Positions 1 to 5,698 of a stretch of 5,740 nucleotides of DNA are shown in pieces. Each line of letters starts with the position of its first letter. Position 1 is the first letter of the stretch. The notes under the pieces are model-generated. The model had not been told where the DNA came from. It did not search any database and saw only the letters and a program-made list of their open reading frames with translations. The stretch is from Coriobacteriales bacterium. Lineage in GTDB: Bacteria > Actinomycetota > Coriobacteriia > Coriobacteriales > UBA8131. The position numbers and the translations under genes were made by a program. The stretch covers positions 1 through 5,740 of the forward strand of contig JAITUO010000141.1 of assembly GCA_031286245.1 (NCBI GenBank). The letters are read 5' to 3'.

Positions 1-215
1 TGTTTATCCCAAGGCTCGACTATCAACAGCTGAGCTTCTGGCGTCTTGATACCAGCCAGTTGGGTGACAGGAGTAGGAGTACCGTAATAATCGACCAAAA
101 TCCGCTCCAGCATGGCTGCAGATGCCCGTCCAGTGCGGATGGTGGCAAATTCGCCAGCCAGATTGACAACGGTTTTATCCATCTTATCTGATGTACGTAA
201 AATGATCTCATCCAT
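1..215 (-). CDS. frr: Ribosome recycling factor, 5' part only (runs off the left edge)
   Basis: Ribosome recycling factor works with EF-G in the cytoplasm to split the post-termination ribosome so that it can be reused. Only the first 71 codons are in the window; the family is normally about 185 residues, so roughly the C-terminal 60% lies beyond position 1. Recognisable family segments are RTGRA at residues 27-31, VDYYG at 41-45, a TPVTQLA stretch at 48-54 and VEPWDK at 66-71, the end of the visible part. The start is the ATG at 215, preceded by a strong AAGGAGG Shine-Dalgarno (plus-strand 223-229) at good spacing. The gene begins 20 nt after the pyrH stop and is very probably co-transcribed with it, the usual pyrH-frr order in bacteria. 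No frameshift is seen in the visible part. Confidence 0.96.
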   Translation of the reverse strand, partial: MDEIILRTSDKMDKTVVNLAGEFATIRTGRASAAMLERILVDYYGTPTPVTQLAGIKTPEAQLLIVEPWDK

Positions 216-235
216 CTTGTTTCCTCCTTGGCCTG

Positions 236-988
236 TCAGTCGGTCGAATGGCTGTTGTCGTTGTTGGCCTCATAGACCACTGTACCAATCGTTTCTCCAC
301 GCAAGGCGCGTTCCATATTGCCACTGATTCCCAGATTGAACACGATCAGAGGCAAGTCGTTTTCCATGCAAAGCGAGATAGCTGTGGCATCCATGATCTC
401 CAAGCCTTGTGTCAGTACTTCTAGAAAGCTGATGCGCTCGAAACGTTTGGCATCTGGATTCACGAACGGATCAGAGTCAAAGACTCCATCTACCTTGGTA
501 GCCTTCATGAAGATATCGGCCTCGATCTCGCAAGCCCGCAAAGCGGCTGTAGTATCGGTTGTGAAATAGGGGTTGCCGGTGCCTGCAGCAAAAATGACCA
601 CGCGGCCTTTTTCCAGATGGCGGATGGCCCGACGTCGGATATAGGCCTCGGCAACGGCATGCATCTGGATGGCACTCATCACACGCGTATTGATACCTGC
701 TTTTTCCAAGGCGTCCTGTAAAGCCAGCGAGTTCATGACTGTAGCCAACATACCTATGTAGTCAGCTTGTGAGCGGTCCATTCCTTCCGTCGATCCTTTT
801 AATCCCCGAAAGATATTGCCACCGCCCACTGTGATAGCCAATTCGATGCCGACTTCCTTGATCAACCTGATCTCTTCTGCGAGACCTTGTATCACCTTGG
901 GGTCGATACCATAACCCTGGTCACCAGCCAGATGCTCACCAGAGAGTTTGAGCAATACACGTTTATACACAAAGCCTGATTCAGTCAC
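236..988 (-). CDS. pyrH: UMP kinase (uridylate kinase)
   Basis: Bacterial UMP kinase phosphorylates UMP to UDP with ATP in the cytoplasm, an essential step of pyrimidine nucleotide synthesis; the family works as a hexamer of amino-acid-kinase folds. The 250 residues match the usual length (about 240). Visible motifs are the phosphate-binding KLSGE at 14-18, GGGNIFRG at 55-62, an acidic site around MDRSQAD at 70-76, the GTGNPYFTTDT segment at 136-146 that binds nucleotide and UMP, and VDGVFDSDP at 167-174. The start is a GTG at 988, with a GGGGAG Shine-Dalgarno about 4-5 nt upstream; a second in-frame GTG seven codons in (VYKR) has no comparable site. The product ends in a polar tail (NNDNSHSTD). 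frr follows after 20 nt. Unlike the common rpsB-tsf-pyrH order, no gene is seen directly upstream on this strand, so pyrH probably has its own promoter. Confidence 0.97.
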   Translation of the reverse strand: MTESGFVYKRVLLKLSGEHLAGDQGYGIDPKVIQGLAEEIRLIKEVGIELAITVGGGNIFRGLKGSTEGMDRSQADYIGMLATVMNSLALQDALEKAGINTRVMSAIQMHAVAEAYIRRRAIRHLEKGRVVIFAAGTGNPYFTTDTTAALRACEIEADIFMKATKVDGVFDSDPFVNPDAKRFERISFLEVLTQGLEIMDATAISLCMENDLPLIVFNLGISGNMERALRGETIGTVVYEANNDNSHSTD

Positions 989-1079
989 AAGTCTCCCCTT
1001 GCCGCTATCACCAAGCTATTGTTTTCATATTTCCATCAACAACTTGGGCAGGTTTCAATATGGTTTCTCTAAACTGAAG

Positions 1080-1088
1080 ATTCTATCA
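1080..1088 (-). promoter_or_regulatory. Possible extended -10 promoter for pyrH-frr
   Basis: Read on the minus strand, these bases give TGA-TAGAAT, an extended -10 box (TG-n-TAnAAT type, five of six matches to TATAAT). It would start a leader of roughly 85 nt before the pyrH GTG. The -35 region at 17-bp spacing is C-rich and does not match TTGACA, so the call rests on the extended -10 alone. It is offered because pyrH has no upstream gene to be co-transcribed with. Confidence 0.25.
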
Positions 1089-1263
1089 TGCAGGGATTCC
1101 TGGGGGGTAGTACAGACGACGACTACTGATTGCACGTAATGCGCATTTCCAGTTCTGAGCTGGCATGCTGGTGGTGCGATTCGCCACTGCCGGTCGCTTT
1201 TTTGGCAAACAGGTGTTTTGCAAAAATTTGCACGTTGTGCTGCCTAAACACTGCCGTGCCACA

Positions 1264-1410
1264 GAATCGATAAATAAAAGTACAAAATGGCGTTCACGCA
1301 CGATTTGATCGCTAAATTTCATCGAATACTAAGCTTTTCGGCTCATTTTAAGGCAAATTCTCGAGCCAAATCGTACGTGAACGACCTTCGTACTACTATT
1401 TCGTTCTTTT
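1264..1410. repeat. Inverted repeat C: 17-bp core arms with imperfect extensions
   Basis: The core arms are 1291-1307 and 1367-1383, which are reverse complements over 17 bp with a single mismatch (a C-A pair on the plus strand, G-U in a minus-strand transcript). The outer flanks (about 1264-1290 and 1384-1410) continue the pairing imperfectly with small gaps, sharing for example AGTAC/GTACT and AATA/TATT blocks. The loop is about 59 nt. A transcript would fold into a long hairpin. It ends about 20 bp before repeat A, so the two may belong to one element or to neighbouring insertions. The function is not known. Confidence 0.75.
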
Positions 1411-1430
1411 GTTGCATCTCTGTGGATTAC

Positions 1431-1705
1431 ACATCTATAGAATTTTAACTCAACCTATCTACCAGCACGTTTAAATTGTGGAGAAAACCATGTCCAGTAA
1501 ACAGGTCAATCAGCCAGATATTTCGTCTCTCTTGTGGCTAGTGAGTTCACAATTCAGACTAATTGTGTATCGAATCCTGGGAATTTCGGAGTTTTTGGCC
1601 AGAAAAGCCTCTCATGTATGGCTGTTTGACCAGTAAAACCAGATTCGGTTTTCTCCACAATTTAAACGTGCTGGTAGATGAGGAACGTAAGAATTCTATA
1701 TATGT
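1431..1705. repeat. Inverted repeat A: perfect 33-bp arms inside about 85-nt imperfect arms
   Basis: Arms 1457-1489 and 1647-1679 are perfect reverse complements over 33 bp. Pairing continues outward after a small gap (ACAT.TATAGAATT near 1431-1443 against the right flank up to 1705). It also continues inward: 1504-1515 against 1620-1631 pairs at 11 of 12 positions. The whole is therefore a roughly 275-bp imperfect palindrome with a central loop of about 104 nt (1516-1619). Its size, terminal inverted repeats and lack of coding fit a miniature inverted-repeat element (MITE-like), but no target-site duplication could be fixed at the ends. A short direct copy of CCAGTAAA lies at 1494-1501 and 1630-1637. 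The loop contains a further 7-bp stem (1548-1554 with 1561-1567) and the left arm of repeat B. Confidence 0.85.
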
Positions 1706-1769
1706 CAAATCTATAGAGAACTATACATGAGAGGCTTTTCTGGCCAAAAAATCCGAAATTCCCAGGATT
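1573..1769. repeat. Inverted repeat B: 47-bp arms, one mismatch, interleaved with A
   Basis: Arms 1573-1619 and 1723-1769 are reverse complements at 46 of 47 positions; the only mismatch lies just before a T run (plus-strand G1591). The match ends abruptly on both sides. The left arm lies in the loop of repeat A and the right arm lies outside A, so the order is A, B, A', B'. The spacer between the arms (1620-1722) contains the whole right half of A. Such near-perfect conservation in non-coding DNA suggests a recent duplication or active maintenance. Nothing in the window codes for a recombinase or transposase that would act on it. Confidence 0.85.
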
Positions 1770-2137
1770 ACATGCTTTATAGGCTATACAGTCACGTAGA
1801 AGTCAAGAAAGGAGGCTTTATCCCGTCGTATTTCTGTTGTTTTGTGCTTTAGTTGGCTCAGCAGCTCGGTCCAGACAGGATTTAGTACATTTAATGGGCA
1901 CAACATCAAATTTCCACAAAACGACTTCCTGTGCAATCAAGGAGAGACCTGCATTGTCCTGGCCCGGACAAAAAACAGTAACCAGGAACTACCCAGGAAT
2001 CAATAACAAGCCTTACACCCCTATTGATCGTTAGTAATACTCATCACTGGCCCGGTGCTGGTTATCTGATAAAGTGGTCACTACAGGAAAGACTACACCT
2101 CTCAAAACTATACATCTTTATACAGGGAGAACTAACG

Positions 2138-2956
2138 ATGGAAGATTATCCCCACCAACCTCCAGCTGCGCCACCAACTGGTAGTCCACTGCCCTACCAG
2201 CAACCGATCTATTATCAACCTTCTACACCTGAAAAAAAGAACCGGGTAGGTATTGTCATCGGTGTGATAGCCGCGGCAGTGTTAATAGTCTCAGCATTGG
2301 CAGTTGGGGGGTTAATAATAAGCAAAGTGATTACAACACCTAAAACACCTGCCTCAGTGAGTACATTTGCTAGCTCTCCGATAAACCCCAGCACCCCGGT
2401 TAACCCAAGCAACCCTGCCTTCCCTGACCTGCCAGACAACCTGCATGCTGATCCTTACGTAGACGACCAAGGCAGGTATGTAAATAATCAAATCGGTATA
2501 TCACTGATCATCCCAGATACCTGGAACGTCGAAGAGAGCTCTAAGCTACCAGATGAGGTTTTGGGTATCAACTACCTTAATGACGATGCGATCTATGTCT
2601 GGATTGATCGTTTTCCCGCTCTCTCTGTCGAAGCATTCCTAGCTGACAAAGAGCAAATGATGAGTAGCTATACATTTGGATCGGGCAAAGCTGAAGTCAT
2701 CATGACGACCGAATTAGAGGTCGAACTGGCCGGCCAAAACTGGCATAGTTATGTATTTGCCACGATCAATGGCGATGATAATCTGGTAGTTAATCTATTT
2801 GTCACTGATATGCCGAATCACTGTGGATTGCTGATGTATGCAATGATCGTTGAAGCTGTCAGTCCAGACAGCATTGATGCAAATGGGCTGAAGGAGGGGC
2901 TGGCAATACTCTATTCACTTAAATTCATAGATCCAGGCGGTAGCCAAGCTTACTAA
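2138..2956 (+). CDS. Uncharacterised membrane-anchored protein with Pro-rich tail and outer domain
   Basis: The product is 272 residues and is not a family I can name. Residues 1-31 form a Pro/Gln/Tyr-rich cytoplasmic tail. KKNR at 33-36 is a positive stop before one strongly hydrophobic helix (about 38-63). Residues 67-100 are a Ser/Thr/Pro/Asn-rich linker. Residues about 105-268 form a soluble domain expected outside the membrane. The opening of that domain (YVNNQIGISLIIPDTWNVEE, 114-133) resembles the 'folded strand then P-x-x-W' start of PsbP-like or DUF1795-like domains; this is an inference from pattern only. The chosen start is ATG 2138, with GGGAGA upstream at good spacing; an in-frame start at 2024 would add 38 residues that look like translated non-coding DNA and has no ribosome-binding site. 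The gene stands alone, divergent from pyrH and convergent with the formate operon, and is followed by a strong hairpin. Confidence 0.85.
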   Translation: MEDYPHQPPAAPPTGSPLPYQQPIYYQPSTPEKKNRVGIVIGVIAAAVLIVSALAVGGLIISKVITTPKTPASVSTFASSPINPSTPVNPSNPAFPDLPDNLHADPYVDDQGRYVNNQIGISLIIPDTWNVEESSKLPDEVLGINYLNDDAIYVWIDRFPALSVEAFLADKEQMMSSYTFGSGKAEVIMTTELEVELAGQNWHSYVFATINGDDNLVVNLFVTDMPNHCGLLMYAMIVEAVSPDSIDANGLKEGLAILYSLKFIDPGGSQAY

Positions 2957-2965
2957 ACCTTACTA

Positions 2966-3009
2966 ATCAACATCAAAGCAGCCAGTATTCTGGCTGCTTT
3001 GATGTTGAT
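2966..3009 (+). terminator. 20-bp perfect hairpin after the membrane protein gene
   Basis: Arms 2966-2985 and 2990-3009 pair perfectly over 20 bp around a TATT loop. The GC-rich core (GCAGCCAG/CTGGCTGC) is followed by TTTGATGTT on the plus strand and preceded by AAA, so it can act in both directions. It starts 9 nt after the stop codon at 2954-2956. There is no long T run after the full stem, so termination would use the inner GC core with its short T-rich flank. Confidence 0.75.
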
Positions 3010-3017
3010 GCAAATAA

Positions 3018-3059
3018 GGAAAGCGCATGAGGAGTCAGGGGGGATCACATGCGCTTTCC
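3018..3059 (-). terminator. 12-bp hairpin, probable terminator of the formate operon
   Basis: Arms 3018-3029 and 3048-3059 (GGAAAGCGCATG and its complement) pair perfectly over 12 bp around an 18-nt loop rich in G on the plus strand. Read on the minus strand the stem ends in CTTTCC and runs into TTATTTG, a weak T-rich tail. This suits the end of the minus-strand operon whose last gene stops at 3217, about 160 nt upstream. The large loop makes it less typical than the neighbouring hairpin. Confidence 0.55.
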
Positions 3060-3216
3060 AGATATGGGTGCAACAGTCCTTGGTTAAGAGGTTGCCTTAG
3101 CCATGCTGAAGGTTATTGAGGGACAGGGAGTCGTCTATTACCATTCAACTGGCAGGAGGACCGCTGCTCGAGAATATGTGCCAGACTGTTACTAGCCATT
3201 GTTTCAGTAATGCAGG
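3060..3216. other. Non-coding stretch between the terminators and the channel gene
   Basis: This forms the 3' untranslated part of the minus-strand operon. A weak stem, GGTTAAG at 3082-3088 with CTTAGCC at 3096-3102 (7 bp with one G-T pair), is the only structure noticed. No supported gene is present. Confidence 0.5.
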
Positions 3217-4062
3217 TTATGTAGCAGGTTTATTGAAGGCTTTACTCTTGAAAGCCATCCACATCACAAAGCCTAAAGCAACACCACCAACGATATTGCC
3301 TAAAGTGACTGGCACCAAGTTGGTACAAAAGCCAAAGAAATCCAGATTTGCTATCTTGTCAGTGCCGATGTTATACAACTCGGCGGCTTTATCCACAAAC
3401 TTGGTATTAAACGAAGCAAACAACCCAGCAAACAGATAGTACATATTGGCAATGCTATGCTTGAAGCCGGCTAGAACAAACGACATGATCGGGAACCAGA
3501 TGCCTAAAATCTTTCCGACAATATCGCGAGCTCCAAAAGCCATCAGAACCGCGCCACATACCAAAACGTTGCAGAGTATACCCGAAGCAAAAGCCGTACC
3601 GAAAGGTAGGGCAGCTTTAGTCACAGCAACGCGGATTGTAAAAGCGCCCAAGGCTCCATCAGTATAACCCCAGGTGTTTGCCGCTGCTACAATGGCAGCA
3701 ATCAACGCAGAGCCGATCAAGTTGCCTGTGTAGACAACAGCCAGGTTCTTCAACCAACCGAGGATACTGATCTTTTTTTCCATCAGACCTTCGATCATCA
3801 GGCAATTGCCTGTAAACAACTCGCCACCGACCATCACGATCAGCATCAGACCGACTGGGAAGACCGCTCCGCAGACAAGGCGGGCGATTCCCACATCGCC
3901 GATATTGTGCATGGCAACCGCTGAACATGCTGCTCCAAATGCGATAAAGGCACCAGCAGCGATACCTAAGAGCAACATCTTGAGAATCGGCATGTTCGCT
4001 TTACCGACTGCGGCGTTGATAGCAATATCGCAGATTTCGGCAGGAGTGTTGTAATTGTTCAT
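3217..4062 (-). CDS. Formate/nitrite transporter (FNT) family channel, probable formate channel
   Basis: FNT proteins are pentameric inner-membrane channels moving formate, nitrite or hydrosulfide, usually with protons. The 281 residues and six hydrophobic segments (about 30-52, 60-80, 107-130, 157-177, 186-217, 248-270) fit the family. Against E. coli FocA the visible landmarks are ELFT at 81-84 (pore Phe83 and Thr84), Lys149, Asn165 in GILCN, the central pore His202, and Asn256 in PVTLGN. The residue before His202 is Lys201, where FocA has Glu208; this is unusual. A soluble stretch around 218-245 lies between helices 5 and 6. The start is ATG 4062 with GGAGG 8 nt upstream. It is the last gene of the fhs-fchA-folD operon, 27 nt after folD, which points to formate as substrate, imported for assimilation or released. 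Nitrite or another small anion cannot be excluded, so no symbol is given, though focA/fdhC-like is the best reading. Confidence 0.92.
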   Translation of the reverse strand: MNNYNTPAEICDIAINAAVGKANMPILKMLLLGIAAGAFIAFGAACSAVAMHNIGDVGIARLVCGAVFPVGLMLIVMVGGELFTGNCLMIEGLMEKKISILGWLKNLAVVYTGNLIGSALIAAIVAAANTWGYTDGALGAFTIRVAVTKAALPFGTAFASGILCNVLVCGAVLMAFGARDIVGKILGIWFPIMSFVLAGFKHSIANMYYLFAGLFASFNTKFVDKAAELYNIGTDKIANLDFFGFCTNLVPVTLGNIVGGVALGFVMWMAFKSKAFNKPAT

Positions 4063-4089
4063 CCTAAAAGCCTCCAGATAATTAGTAGA

Positions 4090-4941
4090 TTAGGCCCTGA
4101 TACGCTTGGCCGCTTCGACAACATGTTTCATCAATACAGAAGTAGTAACAGTCCCGACACCTCCGGGCACTGGTGTAATAGCCTCAACGATACTCTCAGC
4201 TGCTTCGTAATCAACATCACCAGACAGAGAACCATCTTCTAAAACATTGATGCCTACATCGATGACAATCTGACCATCTGATAGATAGCCAGCATCGATC
4301 ATTTTTGCTCGTCCTACACAGGCGATAATAATGTCTGCCTGGCGGGCGACAGATTGCAGGTCGGCGGTACGCGAATGGGCAACGGTCACTGTTGCGTGAC
4401 GGTCCAACAACATCATCGCTGCAGGTTTACCGACCACTAGCGATCGACCGACGACGACTGCATTCTTACCTTTGCATTCAACACCGAAATAGTCCAGGAT
4501 CTCCATACAGGCTGACGGTGTGCAGGGAGCAAACCCGGTTTCGATGCCAGCAAAAACACCAGCTATGGACAGGTCTGTGATGCCATCAACATCCTTGGCT
4601 GCTGCCAGCATGTTACGGACCTTATCCTCGTCGATGTGTTCAGGCAGGGGCCTGAACATTAAAACCCCATGTATGCTGTCATCAGCATTGAGCTTCAGTA
4701 TCTCATTAATCAGCGCATCTTCAGAAACGTCAGCTGGTAGAACTACGTTTTTAATAGCCACTCCGACTTTCTCGGCACGCTTAGTAGCGCCTTTCTCATA
4801 TGAAATGTCGTCGCCGCGTTCACCGACCCGAAGTATAGCCAATGCCGGTTCGGTGCCTTTAGCTTTCAGCTCTTCGACGTCGGCTGCAATACGCTCATTC
4901 AATGCCTCGGTTACTTCCGAGCCCTTAAAAATCATTGCCAT
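4090..4941 (-). CDS. folD: FolD-type methylene-THF dehydrogenase, cyclohydrolase residues altered
   Basis: FolD normally joins two activities: NAD(P)-linked 5,10-methylene-THF dehydrogenase and 5,10-methenyl-THF cyclohydrolase. The product is 283 residues, the family length. Conserved parts are the active-site Tyr48, KDVDG at 116-120 with the folate-binding Asp119, PCTP at 139-142, the dinucleotide-binding VVGRSLVVGKP at 163-173, and PVPGGVGTVT at 257-266. Changed parts are the catalytic Lys of YxxxK (human Lys56, E. coli Lys54), here Ala52, and the Gln of the usual GILVQLPLP, here Phe96 in GVLMFRPLP at 92-100. Loss of the Lys is known to abolish cyclohydrolase while dehydrogenase can remain, so this is probably mainly a dehydrogenase working with the FchA encoded upstream. 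The start at 4941 has GGAGG 9 nt upstream; a longer frame from 4971 would read through this site. The spacer to fchA is 118 nt with two hairpins; the channel gene follows after 27 nt. Confidence 0.95.
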   Translation of the reverse strand: MAMIFKGSEVTEALNERIAADVEELKAKGTEPALAILRVGERGDDISYEKGATKRAEKVGVAIKNVVLPADVSEDALINEILKLNADDSIHGVLMFRPLPEHIDEDKVRNMLAAAKDVDGITDLSIAGVFAGIETGFAPCTPSACMEILDYFGVECKGKNAVVVGRSLVVGKPAAMMLLDRHATVTVAHSRTADLQSVARQADIIIACVGRAKMIDAGYLSDGQIVIDVGINVLEDGSLSGDVDYEAAESIVEAITPVPGGVGTVTTSVLMKHVVEAAKRIRA

Positions 4942-4971
4942 GATGCCTTTCCTCCATTTCATGGTCATCAA

Positions 4972-4993
4972 GCCTGATTGTTGTCAATCAGGC
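4972..4993 (-). promoter_or_regulatory. 9-bp hairpin just upstream of the folD ribosome-binding site
   Basis: Arms 4972-4980 and 4985-4993 (GCCTGATTG and its complement) pair perfectly around a 4-nt loop. In the transcript it ends 16 nt before the folD GGAGG (4951-4955). There is no T tract, so it is more likely an RNA-stability or translation element than a terminator. Confidence 0.5.
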
Positions 4994-5015
4994 AGTCGAA
5001 GACCAGAATACGACA

Positions 5016-5043
5016 GGGCCGGGGGTTTTAAGCCTCCCGGCCC
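5016..5043 (-). promoter_or_regulatory. GC-rich hairpin after fchA, inside the operon
   Basis: Arms 5016-5023 and 5036-5043 (GGGCCGGG/CCCGGCCC) form a perfect 8-bp all-GC stem that can lengthen by two pairs around a bulged T. It lies 16 nt after the fchA stop. No T run follows on the minus strand, so full termination is unlikely; it may protect the fhs-fchA part of the message, or set a lower level for folD and the channel gene. This role is inference. Confidence 0.5.
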
Positions 5044-5059
5044 CGCTGTTAATCAATTA

Positions 5060-5698
5060 CTATTTCTCAAAGCGTTTTGCCACGTCAGCAAAGATCGCAT
5101 CGGCTTTAGAGCAATACTCATCCAGCATGGCATTAGCCTTGATATTGATCCCTTCGGCATATTCCCTGTCAACAAACGACATTGTATTGATAAAGACGTT
5201 AAGACTGGCAGCTTGCAGGGCGGCTTTGCAGGCGATAACGCCACAGCCGACATCGCTGATGGCGATCGGAGTCCCCTTGGCAGCGAACTCCTCATGCACA
5301 TCGATTGCTTCACAACAGGCTTCCATGATAGCCAGCGGTACCGCACAGCATTCGCGCAGGCACTGCTCCATGACCTCAGCCTTATATGCTTTTTCTGCTT
5401 CTGTTTCGCGCGGCAGGCCATAAGCTACCGACAGCGGCTCAAAGACTACTGCGTCTTGAGCAACCAGGTTGAAGAAGCGTTGCTGCAGCTCATCGGACTT
5501 GGCTTTGAGACGGATGATGTCCGGCTCGACATCGGCAAACTTAGGCTTGCCGACGGTTAGTGAACCCACCATGTTCCCCAATGCCATACCGATTGCACCG
5601 ACCAAAGCAGCGGCTCCGCCACCACCAGGAACCGGTGACTTAGAGGCTAAAACCTCGACAAACTCCTCGCAGCTGAGCTTGGTGAAATCGGTAGCCAT
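5060..5698 (-). CDS. fchA: Methenyl-THF cyclohydrolase, FTCD C-domain (cyclodeaminase) family
   Basis: The product is 212 residues, a stand-alone copy of the cyclodeaminase half of formiminotransferase-cyclodeaminase. In anaerobes such proteins (FchA) interconvert 10-formyl-THF and 5,10-methenyl-THF in the cytoplasm. Visible motifs are the Gly-rich VPGGGGAAALVGAIG at 23-37, MVGSLTVGK at 43-51, a conserved-looking Asp82 in QDAVVFEPL, SDVGCG at 148-153, and an Asn-rich helix (N167, N171). The family is largely alpha-helical and dimeric. The start ATG at 5698 overlaps the TAA of the upstream fhs by one base (TAATG) and has only a weak GGA upstream, so translation is probably coupled to fhs. Alternative activities of this family are formiminoglycine or formimino-THF cyclodeamination (fermentation of purines or glycine derivatives) or serine-cycle steps. 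The fhs-fchA-folD context favours cyclohydrolase, and the altered FolD downstream makes this enzyme probably necessary. Confidence 0.9.
   Translation of the reverse strand: MATDFTKLSCEEFVEVLASKSPVPGGGGAAALVGAIGMALGNMVGSLTVGKPKFADVEPDIIRLKAKSDELQQRFFNLVAQDAVVFEPLSVAYGLPRETEAEKAYKAEVMEQCLRECCAVPLAIMEACCEAIDVHEEFAAKGTPIAISDVGCGVIACKAALQAASLNVFINTMSFVDREYAEGINIKANAMLDEYCSKADAIFADVAKRFEK

Larger units (their letters stand above)
989..2137. other. Long gene-free region with inverted-repeat cluster
   Basis: About 1.15 kb between the divergent pyrH and the plus-strand membrane protein gene. No open frame here has both a usable start with ribosome-binding site and a recognisable protein. Three segments can be told apart. 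Positions 989-1263 hold the pyrH leader and sequence with only short palindromes, such as AATGCGCATT at 1138-1147. Positions 1264-1769 hold three large inverted repeats, listed separately. Positions 1770-2137 hold a perfect AAAGGAGG (1808-1815) with no start codon at a usable distance, then short open frames without support. No clear promoter for the downstream gene was found; TATACA at 2109-2114 could be a -10 box but lacks a -35 partner. Confidence 0.7.

Noticed and set aside
1086..1322. A 78-codon minus-strand open frame, and a neighbouring frame reading AKKATGSGE
   Set aside because: No usable Shine-Dalgarno, no recognised motif, and the start region falls in the arms of inverted repeat C. 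It could be a decayed coding scrap or repeat, but nothing supports a live gene.
1457..1769. CRISPR array or tandem repeat array
   Set aside because: The repeats are two inverted pairs and not a series of direct repeats with even spacers.
1264..1769. Retron or group II intron RNA
   Set aside because: Long stems alone would allow it, but there is no reverse transcriptase frame in the window and no intron domain motifs were recognised.
1801..2034. Small protein after the perfect AAAGGAGG at 1808-1815
   Set aside because: No ATG, GTG or TTG occurs within a usable distance. The nearest in-frame TTG starts (1837 and 1842) are more than 20 nt away. The frame ending at 2006 looks somewhat protein-like but has no start.
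2024..2137. N-terminal extension of the membrane protein from 2024
   Set aside because: No ribosome-binding site at 2024, while ATG 2138 has GGGAGA at good spacing and begins a sensible Pro-rich tail.
4942..4971. folD start at 4971 with ten more residues
   Set aside because: The added codons run through the GGAGG that serves ATG 4941, and the residues (MMTMKWRKGI) do not resemble a FolD N-terminus.
4520..5560. A 346-codon plus-strand open frame
   Set aside because: It lies antisense across folD and fchA, both of which have clear motifs and ribosome-binding sites. Its translation is rich in Ser/Ala and low-information, as expected of a shadow frame.
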